Shown here one piece after another: positions 7,949 to 17,248 of a DNA stretch of 64,000 bases. The notes under the pieces are model-generated. The model had not been told where the DNA came from, ran no database searches, and worked only from the letters and a program-made list of their open reading frames with translations. Position 1 is the first letter of the stretch. Every line of letters begins with the position of its first letter. Origin of the DNA: Cyanobium sp. FGCU52 (GTDB lineage: Bacteria > Cyanobacteriota > Cyanobacteriia > PCC-6307 > Cyanobiaceae); the NCBI GenBank assembly GCA_024958715.1, contig JANWUS010000050.1:21780-85779 (forward strand), read 5' to 3'. A program made the translations under genes and the position numbers.

Positions 7949-9253
7949 CTAGGCGTCGTCGCTCAGGCGCCGGATCAAGGCCCCCACGGCGTTGAGCTTG
8001 CCCTCGAGATCGGCGTAGCCGCGATCGAGGTACTCGAGGCCCCGCACGGTGGTGACGCCGTCGGCCGCCAGGCCGGCCAGCACCATCGCCGCCGACGCCC
8101 GCAGATCGGTGCCGTGCACCGGCGCGCCGCTGAGGCGGGCCACGCCCTCCACGCAGGCGGTGTTGCCGTTCATGCGGATCGAGGCGCCCATCCGCTGCAG
8201 CTCGGCCACGTGCTGCAGACGGTTCTCGAAGATGTTCTCGACGATGAAGCTTGTGCCTTCCGCGGTGGCCAGCAGGCTCATGAACGGGGCCTGCAGGTCG
8301 GTGGGGAAACCGGGGAACGGCTGGGTGGTGAGATCGAGGGCGCGGATGCGCTCGGCGGAGAGAATCATGCCCTCGCCATCGGGCGTGAGGCGGCAGCCCG
8401 CTTCCTCGAGCTTGGTGAGCACGGCGCCGAGGTGCTCAGGGATCACGGGCGCCACTCGCAGGGTGGAGCGGGTGATGGCGGCAGCCAGCAGGAAGGTGCC
8501 GGCCTCGATCCGGTCGGGGATCACGGCGTAGTCGGCGCCGTGCAGGGTGCGCACACCATCAATCGTGATCGTGGGGGTGCCGGCGCCGCGGATGCGGGCT
8601 CCCATGGCGATCAGCAGTTCGGCCAGGTCCACCACCTCGGGCTCCTGGGCGGCGTTCTCGATGGTGGTCTCACCATCGGCGAGGGCCGCGGCCATCATCA
8701 GGGTCTCGGTGGCGCCGACGCTGGGGCAGTCGAGATGGATGTGGCCACCGGTGAGGCGCTGTTCGCGGCCCGGCACCACCGCCGTGACCACGCCGTGCTC
8801 AATGGTGACCTGGGCCCCAAGGGCCTTGAGCCCCTTCACGTGCTCCACGACAGGACGCGAACCGATCTGGCAACCGCCCGGGAGGGGAACCTGGGCTATC
8901 CCCATGCGGGCCAGCAGGGGGCCAATGCAGAAGAAGCTGGCCCGGAGGCTGTTCACCAGCTCGTAGGGGGGAGCGGCCTGGGTGATGTGCTCGCCGTCGA
9001 GATCGATGGCGTCGCCGCTGCGCACCACCCGCACGCCGAGGGCGGCGAGGATCTCGCCCATGGCCGTGATGTCGGTGAGCGGGGGCACATTGCGCAGCCG
9101 CAGGTTGTCCCTGGTGAGCAGACAGGCTGCCATCAGCACCAGAGCCGAATTCTTGGCGCCGCTGACGCGGAGTTCACCCTCGAGTCGCCGTCCCCCGGAA
9201 ATTTCGAGACGTGGCTGAGCCACGATCATGGTGGGAACAGCGGAAAGGGTCAT
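7949..9253 (-). CDS. murA: UDP-N-acetylglucosamine 1-carboxyvinyltransferase
   Basis: A 434-residue EPSP-synthase-family enzyme catalysing the first committed step of peptidoglycan synthesis, transfer of enolpyruvate from PEP to UDP-GlcNAc. The Lys-Asn pair that binds substrate is in SGAKNSAL (K34, N35). The catalytic cysteine is Cys128 in PGGCQIG, the fosfomycin-sensitive form. The C-terminal region [15 protein letters not shown] and GLEYLDRGY are further MurA signatures. The ATG at 9253 is the first start giving the normal family length; MTLSAVP precedes a second ATG eight codons on. Confidence 0.95.
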   Translation of the reverse strand: MTLSAVPTMIVAQPRLEISGGRRLEGELRVSGAKNSALVLMAACLLTRDNLRLRNVPPLTDITAMGEILAALGVRVVRSGDAIDLDGEHITQAAPPYELVNSLRASFFCIGPLLARMGIAQVPLPGGCQIGSRPVVEHVKGLKALGAQVTIEHGVVTAVVPGREQRLTGGHIHLDCPSVGATETLMMAAALADGETTIENAAQEPEVVDLAELLIAMGARIRGAGTPTITIDGVRTLHGADYAVIPDRIEAGTFLLAAAITRSTLRVAPVIPEHLGAVLTKLEEAGCRLTPDGEGMILSAERIRALDLTTQPFPGFPTDLQAPFMSLLATAEGTSFIVENIFENRLQHVAELQRMGASIRMNGNTACVEGVARLSGAPVHGTDLRASAAMVLAGLAADGVTTVRGLEYLDRGYADLEGKLNAVGALIRRLSDDA

Positions 9254-9438
9254 GGAACGACTGTCCCCGTCGCGAATTGCCCCGGCATCTTGACAACAAA
9301 CCGCCACACCGTCTAGGCGGCCGCCGCCGGAACTGTCTCGACGCTGCCGCAAGGCCCAGTCGTCGCTGCCGGAGGCGGCCGCGACCCCGGTGGTCTATGG
9401 TGGTCGGGTCGCGGCCAAAGGACTGCGGCACCTCGCCA

Positions 9439-9522
9439 GCGGATGTGGCGGAATTGGTAGACGCGCTAGTTTCAGGTACTAGTGGCAGCAATGTCGTGGG
9501 AGTTCAAGTCTCCCCATCCGCA
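9439..9522 (+). tRNA. trnL: tRNA-Leu (anticodon CAG)
   Basis: A class II tRNA with acceptor arm GCGGATG/CATCCGC, D-loop with GGTAGAC, and anticodon stem CTAGT/ACTAG around loop TTCAGGT (anticodon CAG). A long variable arm and T-loop TTCAAGT follow; discriminator base is A and CCA is not encoded. The 185-base gap upstream contains a TTGACA hexamer at 9290-9295 but no clear partnering -10 element, so I do not call a promoter. Confidence 0.95.
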
Positions 9523-9533
9523 TACCCCTCCAG

Positions 9534-9788
9534 ATGATCGTCCTCAAGATCACCAATGCCTCGGAGGTCATGGCTTCCAAGGTCGGCAAGTTTCTCGAAA
9601 GCCTCACGCCCGACGGCTTCGACCAGACCACGGTTGAGGACATCGTTCTGCGCAAACTCGCCGAAAATCTTGCCGCCGAAGGTATCCGCGGTGAGGTGCT
9701 CGCCGTGCAGGGGCTCGACATCGAGACCGAAGGCGCTGGTCTGGTGCTGCACGAGCGGGTGTGCGTGCGCCAGCACGCCCGGTTCTGA
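9534..9788 (+). CDS. Small conserved hypothetical protein (84 aa)
   Basis: The protein starts MIVLKITNASEVM and has no cysteine, signal or membrane segment. It is predicted to be a mixed alpha/beta soluble protein with an amphipathic central helix (EDIVLRKLAENLAAEG). It starts 12 bases after tRNA-Leu and overlaps the presumed GTG start of the TrmH-family gene by 28 bases, so the two are likely translationally coupled. I recognise no family; a link to RNA modification is only suggested by position. Confidence 0.65.
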   Translation: MIVLKITNASEVMASKVGKFLESLTPDGFDQTTVEDIVLRKLAENLAAEGIRGEVLAVQGLDIETEGAGLVLHERVCVRQHARF

Positions 9789-10618
9789 ACCCTCCCGCCC
9801 TGCCTCCGGAGCCGCTCACCAGCCGCCGCAACCCGCTGGTGGCCCGGCTGCGGGCCCTGCATCAACCCCGCGGGCGGCGGGAGCAGCAGGCGCTGCTGCT
9901 TGAGGGAACCCATCTGGTGCAGGAAGTGCTGAAGCGCTCGCTGGAGCCTGCGCTGCTGCTGGCCACCCCGGCCTGGTGTGAGGCCCATCCTGAGCTGCTG
10001 GCCGCCCTCCCTGCCGCCACCGTTCTGCGGACGGCCGTCCCCGAGGTGCTTGATGCGGCCGCAAGCACCCGCAGCCCCGATGGCGTGCTGCTCGAGCTGC
10101 CCGCCGCCTGCCTGCCCGAGCCCCGGAGGGAGGCGGATCCCCCGGACTTCGTGCTCGCCCTCGATCGGCTTCAGGATCCCGGCAACCTCGGCACCCTGCT
10201 GCGCACCGCCCTGGCGGCGGGCGTGGAGGAGGTGTGGCTGGCGGACGGCGCCGATCCCCTGCAGCCCAAGGTGGTGCGGGCCTCCAGCGGGGCCGTGCTG
10301 GCTCTGCCGGTGGTCCGGCTCGACGGCGATGGTCTGGGGCAGCGGCTAAGGGCCGCCCGTCAGCGCGGCCGGCAGGTGGTGGCCACGGTGGTGCCCGGTC
10401 CGGGTGCCGCTGGCGCCGTTCCCTACTGGCAGCTCGACTGGTCGGCGCCCACCGTGCTGCTGCTGGGCAATGAGGGGGCGGGGCTGGGTGCGGCGCTGGC
10501 GGCGGAAGCCGACCGGCAGGTCACCATCCCCCACAGCCCGCTGGTGGAGTCGCTGAACGTGGCGGTGGCGGCGGCACCGCTGCTGCTGGAGCGCTGGCGC
10601 CGGCGGCAGGCTCCCTGA
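9761..10618 (+). CDS. TrmH/SpoU-family RNA 2'-O-methyltransferase
   Basis: A SpoU-type SPOUT methyltransferase of about 285 residues. The N-terminal substrate-binding domain opens with LTSRRNPLVARLRAL. The trefoil-knot domain shows LDRLQDPGNLGTLLRTA, LLLGNEGAGL and IPHSPLVESLNVAVAAA, the three SpoU motifs including the catalytic Asn/Arg and the Ser-Asn of motif 3. It probably 2'-O-methylates a ribose in 23S rRNA (RlmB or TsnR-like), but the target cannot be fixed from sequence. The GTG at 9761 is the only start upstream of the conserved domain. Confidence 0.85.
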   Translation: MRAPARPVLNPPALPPEPLTSRRNPLVARLRALHQPRGRREQQALLLEGTHLVQEVLKRSLEPALLLATPAWCEAHPELLAALPAATVLRTAVPEVLDAAASTRSPDGVLLELPAACLPEPRREADPPDFVLALDRLQDPGNLGTLLRTALAAGVEEVWLADGADPLQPKVVRASSGAVLALPVVRLDGDGLGQRLRAARQRGRQVVATVVPGPGAAGAVPYWQLDWSAPTVLLLGNEGAGLGAALAAEADRQVTIPHSPLVESLNVAVAAAPLLLERWRRRQAP

Positions 10619-10656
10619 CAGGGGAGAATGCCAGGCATTCCGCGCAGCATGCCCCG

Positions 10657-12150
10657 GTGAGCGATCCCACCTCCGGCCCCACCGCCTCCTCCGGATTCGA
10701 CTTCGACGTGCTGGTGATCGGTGCCGGCTACGGCGGCTTCGATGCCGCCAAGCATGCCGCCGACCATGGCCTGAAGGTGGCGATCGTCGAATCCCGCGAC
10801 ATGGGTGGTACCTGTGTGAACCGCGGCTGCGTGCCCTCCAAGGCCCTATTGGCCGCCGCAGGTCGGGTGCGGGAACTGGCCGACGCCGAGCATCTGGCGG
10901 GCTTCGGCATCCATGCCGCGCCGGTGCGCTTCGAGCGCCAGAAGATCGCCGACCACGCCCGCCAGCTGGTGGAGACGATCCGCACCAACCTCACCCGCAC
11001 CCTGGAGCGCGCCGGCGTCACGATCCTGCGGGGCAAGGGTCGCCTCGACGGTCACCAGCGGGTGGTGGTGCGCGAGAGCGGCGGCGGTGTGGAGCGGGCC
11101 TACTCCGCCCGCGACGTGATCATCGCCACCGGATCCGATCCGTTCGTGCCCCCCGGCATCGAGACGGACGGCCGCACCGTGTTCACCAGCGATGAGTCGA
11201 TCAATCTGGAATGGCTGCCGCGCTGGATCGCGATCATCGGCAGCGGTTACATCGGCCTCGAATTCGCCGACGTCTACACCGCCCTCGGCTGCGAGGTCAC
11301 GATGATCGAGGCGCTCGATCGGGTGATGCCCACCTTCGATCCCGACATCGCCAAGCTGGCGGCCCGCCATCTGATCGACGGCCGCGACATCGACGCCCGC
11401 TCCGGCGTGCTGGCCCAGAAGGTCACGCCCGGTTGCCCGGTGAAGATCGAACTGGTGGACATGGCCACCAGGGAGCCTGTGGAGACCCTGGAGGTGGATG
11501 CGGTGCTCGTGGCCACCGGCCGGGTGCCCGTGAGCAAGGAGCTCGGTCTTGCCTCGGTGGGGGTGGAGACCCAGCGGGGCTTCATCCCGGTGGACGAAAC
11601 GATGCGGGTGCTGGCCGACGGCGCCCCGGTTCCCCACCTCTGGGCCGTGGGCGACGTGACCGGCAAGATGATGCTTGCGCATACCGCAGCAGCCCAGGGT
11701 GCGGTGGCGGTGGACAACATCCTCGGCCATCCGCGCCGCATCGACTACCGCTCGATTCCCGCCGCCACCTTCACCCATCCCGAGATCAGCTCGGTGGGCC
11801 TGAGCGAGGCCGAGGCGAAGGAACTGGCGGCTCGCGAGGGCTTCGAACTCGGCGCGGTGCGCAGCTACTTCAAGGCCAATTCCAAGGCCCTGGCGGAGCT
11901 GGAGAGCGACGGGCTGATGAAGCTGCTGTTCCGCAAGGACACCGGTGAGGTGCTCGGGGCTCACATCTACGGCCTCCACGCCGCCGACCTGATCCAGGAG
12001 GTGGCCAATGCGGTGGCGCGGCGCCAGTCGGTGCGCCAGCTGGCGAACGAGGTGCATACCCACCCCACCCTCAGCGAGGTGGTGGAAGTGGCCTACAAGC
12101 AGGCGGCGATGGCGGTGGCCTCGGCCCAGCCCTCCCTGGTGGGGGTCTGA
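10657..12150 (+). CDS. lpdA: Dihydrolipoyl dehydrogenase (E3)
   Basis: A 497-residue flavoprotein disulfide reductase that reoxidises dihydrolipoamide in the pyruvate dehydrogenase complex and in the glycine cleavage system. The FAD motif [11 protein letters not shown] is near residues 21-31, the redox-active disulfide Cys53-Cys58 is in GGTCVNRGC, and a second Rossmann motif [10 protein letters not shown] binds NAD. The C-terminal [10 protein letters not shown] carries the catalytic His-Glu dyad. It starts with GTG at 10657. The E2 partner gene (pdhC) lies at 40969 in this window, so the complex genes are dispersed. trpC follows two bases after its stop. Confidence 0.94.
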   Translation: MSDPTSGPTASSGFDFDVLVIGAGYGGFDAAKHAADHGLKVAIVESRDMGGTCVNRGCVPSKALLAAAGRVRELADAEHLAGFGIHAAPVRFERQKIADHARQLVETIRTNLTRTLERAGVTILRGKGRLDGHQRVVVRESGGGVERAYSARDVIIATGSDPFVPPGIETDGRTVFTSDESINLEWLPRWIAIIGSGYIGLEFADVYTALGCEVTMIEALDRVMPTFDPDIAKLAARHLIDGRDIDARSGVLAQKVTPGCPVKIELVDMATREPVETLEVDAVLVATGRVPVSKELGLASVGVETQRGFIPVDETMRVLADGAPVPHLWAVGDVTGKMMLAHTAAAQGAVAVDNILGHPRRIDYRSIPAATFTHPEISSVGLSEAEAKELAAREGFELGAVRSYFKANSKALAELESDGLMKLLFRKDTGEVLGAHIYGLHAADLIQEVANAVARRQSVRQLANEVHTHPTLSEVVEVAYKQAAMAVASAQPSLVGV

Positions 12151-12152
12151 GC

Positions 12153-13037
12153 ATGGAGATCCGACGCCGGCCTCCGAACCCCCCGGTGAAGGTGGCCCAC
12201 CTGCAGTACGGCATCCCCCATCCGGAGGAAAAGCCCCGTCACATCCTCGAGGAGATCGTCTGGGCGAAGGATCGGGAGGTGGCCGCCGCCCGGGAGCGGG
12301 TGAGCCTGCAGCAGCTGCAGCGCCAGGTGGCCGACCTTCCCCCCACCCGCGACTTCATCGCGGCCCTGAAGGCCAGCTGCCGCAAGCCGGCGGTGATCGC
12401 CGAGGTCAAGAAGGCCAGCCCCAGCAAGGGCGTGATCCGCGAAGATTTCGATCCGGTCGCCATCGCCCGCGGCTACGCCGCCGGTGGCGCCAGCTGCCTC
12501 TCGGTGCTCACCGACAAGGCCTTCTTCCAGGGAGGCTTCGAGGTGCTGGTGCAGGTGCGCGAGGCGGTGGATCTGCCCCTGCTCTGCAAGGACTTCATCC
12601 TCTCCCCTTATCAGCTGTATCAGGCCCGGGCGGCCGGCGCCGATGCTGCTCTTCTGATCGCCGCGATCCTCACCGACAGCGATCTGGCCTATCTGCTGAA
12701 GGTGGCCCGCAGCCTGGCGCTGGCCGTGCTGGTGGAGGTTCACGATGCCGAGGAGATGGAGCGGGTGCTGGCTCTGGAGGGGGTGGAGCTGATCGGCATC
12801 AACAACCGCGATCTCTCCACCTTCGTGGTGGACCTGGCCACCACCGAGCAGCTGATGCAGCGCTTCGGGCCGGCCGTGCGCGAGCGGGGCGCCCTGCTGG
12901 TGAGCGAATCGGGGCTGTTCACCCGGGAGGATCTCGATCGGGCGGTGGAGGCCGGCGCCGATGCGGTGCTGGTGGGCGAGGCGCTGATGCGCCAGAGCGA
13001 TGTCACCGCCGCCCTGGACACCCTGATCGGCGGCTGA
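12153..13037 (+). CDS. trpC: Indole-3-glycerol phosphate synthase
   Basis: A 294-residue TIM-barrel enzyme of tryptophan synthesis that cyclises carboxyphenylamino-deoxyribulose phosphate. Key motifs are [11 protein letters not shown] (catalytic Lys), [11 protein letters not shown] (catalytic Lys), GINNRDL and [13 protein letters not shown] 40-residue N-terminal extension before [13 protein letters not shown] is usual for cyanobacterial TrpC. The gene begins two bases after lpdA, an arrangement typical of related picocyanobacteria. Confidence 0.95.
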   Translation: MEIRRRPPNPPVKVAHLQYGIPHPEEKPRHILEEIVWAKDREVAAARERVSLQQLQRQVADLPPTRDFIAALKASCRKPAVIAEVKKASPSKGVIREDFDPVAIARGYAAGGASCLSVLTDKAFFQGGFEVLVQVREAVDLPLLCKDFILSPYQLYQARAAGADAALLIAAILTDSDLAYLLKVARSLALAVLVEVHDAEEMERVLALEGVELIGINNRDLSTFVVDLATTEQLMQRFGPAVRERGALLVSESGLFTREDLDRAVEAGADAVLVGEALMRQSDVTAALDTLIGG

Positions 13038-13071
13038 GGACCGGCCTCCCCTTCCCCTTTCCCCCACGGCC

Positions 13072-14298
13072 ATGGGTCGCCTACGACTCCACCCCCTGCT
13101 CGCCGCCTCGCTCGGCCTGGCCCTGCTCGGGCCGTCTCCCCTGGCTTCCCTCGCCGCGGCGCCGGCAGCCTCTCCCAGCCGCGTTTCTGAGCCGGCCGGC
13201 GGCGGCGCCAATCCCACCGCCGTGTCGTCCGTGGTGGTGGCAGCCGCTCCGGATCGCTTCCTCGCCTGGCCCGCCAACAACGGCTTCTGGTCGTGGCAGG
13301 GGGGACGGGAGATGCTGGTGGGCTTCAGCGATGGACCCTGGCGGCCGGAGGCGGAGGGCCACAAGGTGGGTCAGCCCCAGGAGTTCAGGCTGGCCCGCTC
13401 CCTTGATGGCGGCCTCACCTGGAGTGTGGAGGTTCCTCCACAGGACGTGAGCCGCATCGGCAAACCGCTGCCCCCGGGCCCCGGAGAGATCCGCTTCGAT
13501 CATCCCGACCTGGCGGTGCGGGTGGTGGCCGGGGCGGGGAAGGGCGGACCGGGCCGGATCGGAGCCTTCCATGTCTCCACCGACCGGGGGCGGACCTGGC
13601 GGGGGCCCTGGGCCTTCTCCGGCCTGGAGGATGATCCCGCGCTGGCGGGACTTCGCATCACCTCGCGCACCAGCGTCCTGCCCCTGGGCAGGGACTCGGC
13701 GGTGTTCCTGCTCTCGGCCCAGGATCCGTCCCTGGGGCGCTGGGCGGGCCGGCTGGACAAGCCCTTCGCGGTCCGCAGCGATGACGGCGGCCGCAGCTTC
13801 CGCTTCCTCGGCTGGCTGGTGCCCAGGAGTGATCCCTACCGGGCCGTGATGCCGTCGGCGGTGGATCTCGGCGGCGGCCGCTTCGTGGCGGCCCTCCGGC
13901 GCCGGAACCCCCGGGGCGGGGAGAACGAGAACTGGATCGATCTGGTGGTGTCCGAGGACGGCGGCCGCCGCTGGCAGTTCCGCTCCCGGGTGGGGGAGGC
14001 CGGCTGCTGCAACGGCAACCCTCCCGCCCTCATCCGCCTGCGGGATGGGCGTCTGGCCTGCACCTGGGCCGATCGTCGCCGTCAGGTGATGCTGCTGCGC
14101 CTCAGCGCCGACGAGGGCCGGACCTGGGGCCCCGAGCGGGTGGTGCGCTCCAACCCCCACGCCTCCGACATGGGCTATCCCCAGATCGGCCAGAACGATC
14201 GGGGCGAGCTCGTGATCCTCTACTACCTGGCCACGGCCGAGCGGCCCGCCTCGTTCATCGAGGCCAGCCTCCTTGAGGCCAGCCTGGTGCGCCCCTGA
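13072..14298 (+). CDS. Secreted sialidase-like (BNR/Asp-box) beta-propeller protein
   Basis: A 408-residue protein with a cleavable signal peptide (about residues 1-30, hydrophobic LLAASLGLALLG). Five Asp-box motifs of type S-x-D-x-G-x-x-(W/F) are visible: SLDGGLTW, STDRGRTW, SDDGGRSF, SEDGGRRW and SADEGRTW. They are spaced roughly 45-70 residues apart, as in a six-bladed sialidase propeller. Cys-Cys in EAGCCNGNP is notable. Asp-boxes are structural, so glycosidase activity is unproven; the protein could also be a lumenal assembly factor. A perfect 26-base palindrome follows three bases after the stop. Confidence 0.75.
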   Translation: MGRLRLHPLLAASLGLALLGPSPLASLAAAPAASPSRVSEPAGGGANPTAVSSVVVAAAPDRFLAWPANNGFWSWQGGREMLVGFSDGPWRPEAEGHKVGQPQEFRLARSLDGGLTWSVEVPPQDVSRIGKPLPPGPGEIRFDHPDLAVRVVAGAGKGGPGRIGAFHVSTDRGRTWRGPWAFSGLEDDPALAGLRITSRTSVLPLGRDSAVFLLSAQDPSLGRWAGRLDKPFAVRSDDGGRSFRFLGWLVPRSDPYRAVMPSAVDLGGGRFVAALRRRNPRGGENENWIDLVVSEDGGRRWQFRSRVGEAGCCNGNPPALIRLRDGRLACTWADRRRQVMLLRLSADEGRTWGPERVVRSNPHASDMGYPQIGQNDRGELVILYYLATAERPASFIEASLLEASLVRP

Positions 14299-14300
14299 TC

Positions 14301-14326
14301 GGCAGGAGCGCCCGGGCGCTCCTGCC
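14301..14326 (+). terminator. Perfect 26-bp palindrome after sialidase-like gene
   Basis: GGCAGGAGCGCCC is followed directly by its exact reverse complement, giving a very stable hairpin. It lies two bases after the stop codon of the upstream gene. It lacks a T-run, so it may act as a transcript-stabilising hairpin or attenuated terminator rather than a classic intrinsic terminator. Confidence 0.5.
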
Positions 14327-14349
14327 GCAACCCGTGGTGCGGCCCATAC

Positions 14350-14374
14350 AAAAGAGGCCCGCAAAGCGGGCCTC
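14350..14374 (-). terminator. Intrinsic terminator downstream of the decayed rpsD copy
   Basis: On the minus strand GAGGCCCGC, a three-base loop and GCGGGCCTC are followed by TTTTG. It lies about 25 bases beyond the stop of the degenerate rpsD fragment, in the position expected for an rpsD terminator. Its sequence is unrelated to the terminator after the intact gene. Confidence 0.7.
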
Positions 14375-14398
14375 GGCAGATTGGATGGAGAGGGGGGC

Positions 14399-14625
14399 GA
14401 TCAGACCTTGCGGCTGTAGAGACTCGACCACCAGCAGTTCGTTGATCTCCAGGACCACCCACCCCCGCTCGCACTTGCCCACAACAACCGTGGCGGTGAG
14501 CTTTGGCCATGTCGAGTTCGAGATGGGGGGATGTTGGCCAGGCCGAGGAACCTCAGGTTGCCTTCGTCCAGTTTCTTGCTGCACTTGCGCACGCGTACGG
14601 CGACCACGTTGCCGGGCCGACACTA
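14399..14625 (-). pseudogene. rpsD: Decayed duplicate of the 3' third of rpsD
   Basis: This stretch matches 15926-16150 (the C-terminal 75 codons and stop of intact rpsD) almost base for base for about 225 bases, with scattered substitutions and several one-base indels. Translation gives recognisable pieces in different frames: [22 protein letters not shown], then [24 protein letters not shown] text, then YSRKV. Similarity stops abruptly near 14625. No start or 5' part of rpsD is present, so this is a dead fragment left by duplication or integration at the 3' end of rpsD. Confidence 0.9.
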
Positions 14626-15845
14626 ACTACATCTATTCGCTCTAAGGACCCAGAGGAATTTTAGATTTCTATTCTGGGCAGGCTTGAAAGCCGGCAATAT
14701 CTTTAATCCGCTAATCAAGTTAAGAGCGTTTCTTGATTCGGGAGATCATATTGAAGTCCTGGGTGGGTTTTCGTTGGCGGCTCAGCTTGTGCCTCTCCGG
14801 ATCTTGCGCGCGAAGGCACGAATATCCTGATGGAGACAGGAAAGACGGGTTCGCCGATCAAGCGCTATCGGCGAGGAGTAGCCGATCGCTTGGCGAACGC
14901 TCTGCATCGAGTCCGAGTTCATGGCGCTCCGGAACACCGTACTCGTGCAGGGATGGCGAGGCATCCGAACAGGGCGTGGATGTCGGCGACCACTCGCACC
15001 TGAGGCCATATCGTCTCTGTGGATCTTGATCGGTTCAAAGGCTTTTGCGGTTGCCTCACTGCTGCCAAAGACGGCGACGCGAATTCGGGCCTGCTCCCGC
15101 ACTTCATCGTCTGCGAGGTCTTCGATGCGGATATCATTCAGCTCAGGGCAATAGCTTTTCCATGCCTCCCATGACTTATAATATAATCTTGCGAATCTTT
15201 CCAGGGTGCTAAGGTCTTTGGCTTTTCCTAGTCCAGCGAACGATCTTTGAATCGAAAGGAAGGTGTCGAAGGGGTCGCGATGAGTGTAAAAGCTGTATAG
15301 GGGACCTTCCTGGCCTCGATGGCTTGGGTAAGAGCTGGTGCCACACTGCCGGCGGGATGGTCCAGAAACTGCCAGCACTCGCCAAGTGAGTGGTCACGGA
15401 TGATAAGGACAGATGCCTCTTGATTCTCCAGAAAGAGATCAATTAATAGGCTGATCCGCCGTCGGTACTCGGCGAGCCACTCTTTGGTCTCCATTGTCCG
15501 AGTGGCGCGGATGACGTGGAGTGGATCCTCGGGAATGAAGGTCTTTGGGTCTCGCATGGAATGGGGATTGGTCTCACCAGTGATCCAGGCGGTATCGCTG
15601 AGGGTGCGGGCGATGTAGTGAGTTTGGAATGTCCCTGCAGTGCAGGGAAGGTTCGCTACAGTGATGATATGTTTCGAGTTTGGCATGAGTTGGGGCCTTC
15701 GTGATCATTCAATCGCTGTGGATGTTCTTTCGGTGAAGCGCAGCAGTCGCCGGTGAAGCCCTGCATGCGACTCGAGGATCGCCAGAAAACCCATGGCAAC
15801 TCAGGGCAACCTGCAAGAGCAAATTTAAGTCCGTGCAAGACTAGC
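14626..15845. other. AT-richer, foreign-looking segment between the two rpsD copies
   Basis: Base composition drops clearly relative to both flanks, with runs such as ttatattgaag- and tataatata-like stretches absent elsewhere in the window. It contains one frameshifted sulfotransferase-like gene and no recognisable transposase, integrase or terminal inverted repeats. 14626-14781 holds nothing I can support as a gene, nor does 15687-15845. Together with the duplicated rpsD 3' end it looks like the remnant of acquired DNA. Confidence 0.65.
14782..15686 (-). pseudogene. Frameshifted sulfotransferase-like gene
   Basis: The 5' part reads from ATG at 15686 (MPNSKHIITVANLPCTAGTF, a possible PAPS-binding-like loop) to about 15300. 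There the sensible reading continues in another minus-strand frame: YSFYTHRDPFDTFLSIQRSF, which resembles the RDPxxxxxS region of sulfotransferases, then ERFARLYYKSWEAWKSYCPE. The switch occurs around 15295-15310. After about 15000 the sequence loses protein character, possibly through a second frameshift. No single frame gives a full-length protein, so I treat it as broken, unless the shift is a sequencing error. The sulfotransferase assignment is moderate. Confidence 0.55.
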
Positions 15846-15878
15846 AAAAAAAAGCCATTGCCCTCGAGGGGCAATGGC
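15846..15878 (-). terminator. Intrinsic terminator of rpsD
   Basis: On the minus strand GCCATTGCCC, a five-base loop and GGGCAATGGC are followed by eight T residues. It lies about 48 bases after the rpsD stop codon. This is a textbook rho-independent terminator. Confidence 0.85.
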
Positions 15879-15904
15879 GGACATTCGGGAGCAAAAAGTG
15901 CTGG

Positions 15905-15930
15905 TGAGTGGATCAGATGAGTGGATCAGA
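15905..15930. repeat. Tandem 13-bp direct repeat at the rpsD stop codon
   Basis: TGAGTGGATCAGA occurs twice back to back (15905-15917 and 15918-15930). The second unit contains the rpsD stop codon. It is a small local duplication exactly at the 3' end of the gene whose end is also duplicated at 14.4 kb. Confidence 0.8.
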
Positions 15931-16534
15931 CCTTGCGGCTGTAGAACTCGACCACCAGCAGTTCGTTGATCTCAAGGGCCACCCACTCCCGCTCGCACTT
16001 GCCGACCACCTTGGCAGTGAGCTTGGCCTTGTCGAGTTCGAGATGGGGGGGGATGTTGGCAAGGCCCGGGAACTCCAGGTTGCCTTCGGCCAGCTTCTTG
16101 CTGCACTTGCGCTCGCGCACGGCGACCACGTCGCCGGGGCGGCACTGGTAGCTGGGGATGTCGACCACCCGGCCGTTCACGGTGACGTGCCCGTGGTTCA
16201 CGAACTGGCGGGCGCCGGGGACCGTGGGGCCGAAGCCGAGGCGGAAACAGATGTTGTCGAGACGGTTCTCGAGCAGCTTGAGCAGGTTGGTTCCTGTGGA
16301 ACCCTCCTGGGCACGGGCTTTCTTGACGTAGCGGACGAGCTGTCGTTCGGAAATCCCGTAGTTGAAGCGAAGCTTCTGCTTCTCTTCCAGACGGATCGCG
16401 TATTCGGAGCGCTTGCGACGGGCTTGGCCGTGCTGACCGGGGGGATAAGCCCGCTTGGCGGACTTACGGGTGAGACCGGGAAGGTCCCCCAAGCGCCGCG
16501 TGATCCTCAGGCGAGGGCCGCGGTAGCGAGACAT
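15926..16534 (-). CDS. rpsD: 30S ribosomal protein S4
   Basis: A 202-residue, full-length, basic protein: [21 protein letters not shown] at the start, the S4 RNA-binding domain around residues 90-150 ([28 protein letters not shown]), and [12 protein letters not shown] at the end. It binds 16S rRNA early in 30S assembly. The intact copy has its own strong terminator. Only its 3' third is duplicated 1.5 kb downstream. Confidence 0.97.
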   Translation of the reverse strand: MSRYRGPRLRITRRLGDLPGLTRKSAKRAYPPGQHGQARRKRSEYAIRLEEKQKLRFNYGISERQLVRYVKKARAQEGSTGTNLLKLLENRLDNICFRLGFGPTVPGARQFVNHGHVTVNGRVVDIPSYQCRPGDVVAVRERKCSKKLAEGNLEFPGLANIPPHLELDKAKLTAKVVGKCEREWVALEINELLVVEFYSRKV

Positions 16535-16611
16535 AAGTGTGGGGCAGGGTGGAAGGGCGCCGCTCAGGCGGGGCGGGCGTCATGCTGGGATGCATCCCGC
16601 TGGCCTGAATC

Positions 16612-16857
16612 TTGCAGCGCCGATTGGCAATCCTAAACCGAGGCCTGGCCGCCCTTCTCCTGGCCCTGATCGGGGCCTATCGCCGCTGGATCTCGCCCCT
16701 GCTGGGGCCGCACTGCCGGTTCGTGCCCAGCTGCAGCGCCTATGGCCTGGAGGCGATCCAGCGCCACGGACCGTGGCGGGGCGGCTGGCTCACCGTCCGC
16801 CGGCTGTGCCGCTGCCATCCGTTCACCCCCTGCGGCTGCGATCCCGTCCCCGACTGA
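16612..16857 (+). CDS. yidD: Membrane protein insertion efficiency factor YidD
   Basis: An 81-residue protein with an N-terminal amphipathic/hydrophobic helix ([17 protein letters not shown]) and the conserved cysteine-rich core [14 protein letters not shown] and CRCHPF near the C-terminus. YidD helps YidC-mediated membrane insertion. It begins with TTG at 16612, divergent from rpsD, rather than lying between rnpA and yidC as in many bacteria. The glutaredoxin-like gene follows after eight bases. Confidence 0.9.
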   Translation: MQRRLAILNRGLAALLLALIGAYRRWISPLLGPHCRFVPSCSAYGLEAIQRHGPWRGGWLTVRRLCRCHPFTPCGCDPVPD

Positions 16858-16865
16858 GGTTCCCC

Positions 16866-17216
16866 ATGTCGCTCGCCCCCTCCCTGCTGCTGTTCAGCCG
16901 CCAGGGTTGCTGCCTGTGCGAGGGGCTGGAGGAGCGCCTCCGGGCCTTGCCCGCCCCTCCGCCCCTGCGGGTGGTGGATGTGGACCAGGATCCGGCGCTG
17001 CGCTCCCGCTACGACCTGGCGGTTCCGGTGCTGGCCCTTGAGGCGGAGGGCGGAGGCAGCTGGCAGGACCTGCCCCGGGTGCCGCCCCGGCTGGTCGGGG
17101 AGCGTCTGGCGGACTGGCTGCGGCGTCACGGCGCCCTGGCGCCCCAGGTCGGCGTCGATCCCGCCGGCGGAGCGAGCCGGCACAGCGCCGATGGGGATCC
17201 CTCCCTTTCGCCCTAG
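16866..17216 (+). CDS. Glutaredoxin-like (DUF836-type) thiol protein
   Basis: A 116-residue protein with the redox motif Cys15-x-x-Cys18 in [10 protein letters not shown] after a first beta strand, then [21 protein letters not shown], which contains the cis-Pro of thioredoxin folds. It is typical of the short glutaredoxin-like family found in cyanobacteria. The C-terminal 30 residues are polar and probably disordered. Its partner is unknown. The ATG at 16866 is chosen because upstream in-frame sequence is antisense or overlaps yidD. Confidence 0.8.
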   Translation: MSLAPSLLLFSRQGCCLCEGLEERLRALPAPPPLRVVDVDQDPALRSRYDLAVPVLALEAEGGGSWQDLPRVPPRLVGERLADWLRRHGALAPQVGVDPAGGASRHSADGDPSLSP

Positions 17217-17248
17217 AAAGGGGCCCCTCTGGTTCCCTGCGCCGGTCC

